Positions 5,439 to 6,786 of a stretch of DNA of 6,786 nucleotides are shown here, one piece after another. The stretch covers positions 1-6,786 of the forward strand of contig JAAYVT010000233.1 in the NCBI GenBank assembly GCA_012517025.1, in the 5' to 3' direction. Each line of letters opens with the position of its first letter. Position 1 is the first letter of the stretch. Below the pieces are notes generated by a model that saw only the letters and a program-made list of their open reading frames with translations, did no database searches and was not told the DNA's origin. The position numbers and the translations under genes are program-made. Origin of the DNA: Phyllobacteriaceae bacterium (GTDB taxonomy: Bacteria; Pseudomonadota; Alphaproteobacteria; Rhizobiales; Ancalomicrobiaceae).

Positions 5439-6656
5439 TCAGGCGAGCGCGAAGGCCCGCCCGTGCGGTCCCGCGGCGAGCCCGAGATGGGCCGCGAAGG
5501 TGGCGCCGACGTCGGCGAAGCCGACCCGGCCGAGATCGCGCGGCGCGATGCCGGGGCCGAAGGCCAGCACCGGTACGTGCTCGCGGGTGTGATCGGTGCC
5601 GCGCCAGGTCGGATCGCAGCCGTGATCGGCGGTCGCCACCACCAGATCGCCCGGCCTGAGCCGCGCCTCCAGCTCGGGAAGCCGCGCGTCGAAGGCCTCG
5701 AGCCCGGCGGCATAGCCGGGGACGTCGCGACGATGGCCCCACTCCATGTCGAAATCGACGAAGTTGGTGAGGATCAGCGCTCCGTCCGGGCTGCGATCGA
5801 GGGCGGCCAGCGTCGCATCCATCAGCGCCGCGTTGCCGGCCGCCTTGATCACCTCGGTCGGCCCGATCCCGGCGAAGATGTCGGAGATCTTGCCGATCGC
5901 CACCACCGCGCGCCCCGCCGTCTTCGCCCGCTCCAAGAGCGTCGGTTCCGGCGGCGGCACGGCGAGGTCGCGGCGATGCGCGGTGCGCTTGAAGTTCGCC
6001 GGTGAAGTTCCGAGAAACGGCCGCGCGATCACCCGACCGATGCCGAGCGGGTCGACCAGACGACGGGCGATTCGACAGGTCTCCATCAGCCGTTCGAGCC
6101 CGAAGGTCTCCTCGTGCGCGGCGATCTGGAAGACCGAATCCGTCGAGGTGTAGACGATCGGTTTGCCGGTTCGCATGTGCTCCTCGCCGAGGCGGACGAG
6201 AATGTCGGTGCCGGAGGCGTGGACCTGCCCGAGCACCCCGGGCAGCTTCGCTTCCGTGATCAGCGCGTCGATCAGATCCTTCGGAAAACACGGGTCCGTG
6301 TCGGGGAAATAGCCCCAGTCGAAGGCGACCGGCACCCCCATCAGCTCCCAATGCCCCGACGGCGTGTCCTTGCCCTTCGAGGTCTCGACCGCGAAGCCGT
6401 GGGCTCCGGTGACCCGATCGCAGGCCAGAAGATCCGCCCCGCCGACCGAGGCGGCGTGCAGCCGCCCGAGCCCGAGCCGGGCGAGGTTCGGCAGGCGCAG
6501 CGGTCCGTTCCGCAGACCCGCCCGATCGCCGCGTCCTTCGGCGCAGGCGGCGAAGATGTGGCCGAAGGTGTCGGCGCCGGCATCGCCGAAGGCGGCCGCG
6601 TCTTCGGCGCCACCGCAGCCGAAGGAATCGAGGACGAGGAGGACGGCGCGCGGCAT
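5439..6656 (-). CDS. deoB: Phosphopentomutase DeoB
   Basis: The 405-residue protein interconverts ribose 1-phosphate with ribose 5-phosphate and deoxyribose 1-phosphate with deoxyribose 5-phosphate, joining nucleoside phosphorolysis to central metabolism. It is a cytoplasmic, Mn-dependent member of the alkaline phosphatase superfamily. Visible catalytic residues are Asp10 (LVLDSFG), the phosphorylated Thr98 (KGKDTPSGHWE), Asp303 and His308 (NFVDFDMEWGHRRD), Asp344 and His345 (TADHG), and His356 (TDHTREH). The spacing of the last five equals that of the structurally known Bacillus enzyme. The length is within two residues of E. coli DeoB (407), and the opening LDSFGCGGAEDAAAFGD and GADTFGHI are characteristic. 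ATG at 6656 has GGGAG five bases upstream (+ strand 6662-6666). It follows a deoA-like gene by 27 bases in the same direction, consistent with a deo operon. It is convergent with ubiV and shows no functional link to it. Confidence 0.96.
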   Translation of the reverse strand: MPRAVLLVLDSFGCGGAEDAAAFGDAGADTFGHIFAACAEGRGDRAGLRNGPLRLPNLARLGLGRLHAASVGGADLLACDRVTGAHGFAVETSKGKDTPSGHWELMGVPVAFDWGYFPDTDPCFPKDLIDALITEAKLPGVLGQVHASGTDILVRLGEEHMRTGKPIVYTSTDSVFQIAAHEETFGLERLMETCRIARRLVDPLGIGRVIARPFLGTSPANFKRTAHRRDLAVPPPEPTLLERAKTAGRAVVAIGKISDIFAGIGPTEVIKAAGNAALMDATLAALDRSPDGALILTNFVDFDMEWGHRRDVPGYAAGLEAFDARLPELEARLRPGDLVVATADHGCDPTWRGTDHTREHVPVLAFGPGIAPRDLGRVGFADVGATFAAHLGLAAGPHGRAFALA

Positions 6657-6683
6657 GACGGCTCCCGAAGAAAAAGTCGGCGT

Positions 6684-6786
6684 TCAACCGAGGATGCGAT
6701 CGGCGACGAGCGGGCGTTCCGCCGGTCGCTCGGCGCCGATCCGATAAGCCGCCCGCAACCGCGCGGCCGCCCGATCCGCCGCCGCC
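6684..6786 (-). CDS. deoA: Probable thymidine phosphorylase DeoA, C-terminal fragment
   Basis: Reading the - strand from the window edge gives 33 residues ending at TGA (6686-6684), with tail segments AAARLRAAYRIG and AERPAERPLVADRILG. The pattern of an alanine-rich helix, a short linker with Pro, and a final PLV-x-x-RI resembles the C-terminus of E. coli thymidine phosphorylase (which ends ...APESTPTVYRRISE, from memory). DeoA cleaves thymidine to thymine and deoxyribose 1-phosphate, the substrate that DeoB isomerises, and deoA followed by deoB is a common order. The fragment is too short for motif proof; another nucleoside-salvage gene is possible. Its start lies right of the window. Confidence 0.6.
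   Translation of the reverse strand, partial: AAADRAAARLRAAYRIGAERPAERPLVADRILG

Noticed and set aside
4453..6687. A 744-codon - strand frame spanning deoB and ubiV.
   Set aside because: It is out of frame with deoB and opposite ubiV, and its product is Arg-rich without motifs. The deoB frame has every catalytic residue.

Overview
The window is a dense, GC-rich, almost entirely coding stretch that most resembles an alphaproteobacterial chromosome. This rests on the high GC with strong third-position bias, a deoA-deoB pair, and the Hox and UbiTUV protein types. The genus cannot be named from the sequence alone. No mobile element, CRISPR array, tRNA or rRNA is visible, and no gap between genes exceeds about 90 bases.

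Positions 1-2763 (+ strand) hold the distal part of a hox operon for an NAD+-reducing (bidirectional) [NiFe]-hydrogenase. It contains the 3' end of hoxU (diaphorase-side Fe-S subunit), hoxY (small hydrogenase subunit), hoxH (large NiFe subunit) and hoxW (endopeptidase that matures HoxH). Genes are spaced by a few bases or overlap (hoxH/hoxW share GTGA), so translational coupling is likely. hoxF and the start of hoxU should lie to the left of the window.

Positions 2848-5370 (+ strand) hold ubiT, ubiU and ubiV, the accessory set for O2-independent ubiquinone biosynthesis. UbiT is an SCP2-type lipid-binding protein. UbiU and UbiV are U32-peptidase-family [4Fe-4S] proteins that support the ring hydroxylations without oxygen. 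All four cluster cysteines of each protein are present. Spacing matches my recollection of the E. coli proteins, exactly in UbiU and nearly so in UbiV. The 84-base hoxW-ubiT gap carries a partial Fnr/FixK-like dyad, a small GC hairpin, a 10-base palindrome and a possible 19-codon leader ORF, but no good ribosome binding site for ubiT. It is the most interesting non-coding spot here.

Positions 5439-6786 (- strand) hold deoB (phosphopentomutase) and the 3' end of its upstream partner, most likely deoA (thymidine phosphorylase). This is a nucleoside-salvage operon convergent with ubiV. A 68-base intergene separates the two stop codons and holds an inverted repeat that may be a shared terminator.

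The + strand genes form a plausible low-oxygen cluster. The hydrogenase exchanges electrons between H2 and NAD(H), while UbiTUV keeps ubiquinone available for anaerobic respiration or photosynthesis. Every gene belongs to a known family; the possible novelty lies in the hox-ubiTUV adjacency and the ubiT leader, not in a new protein system.
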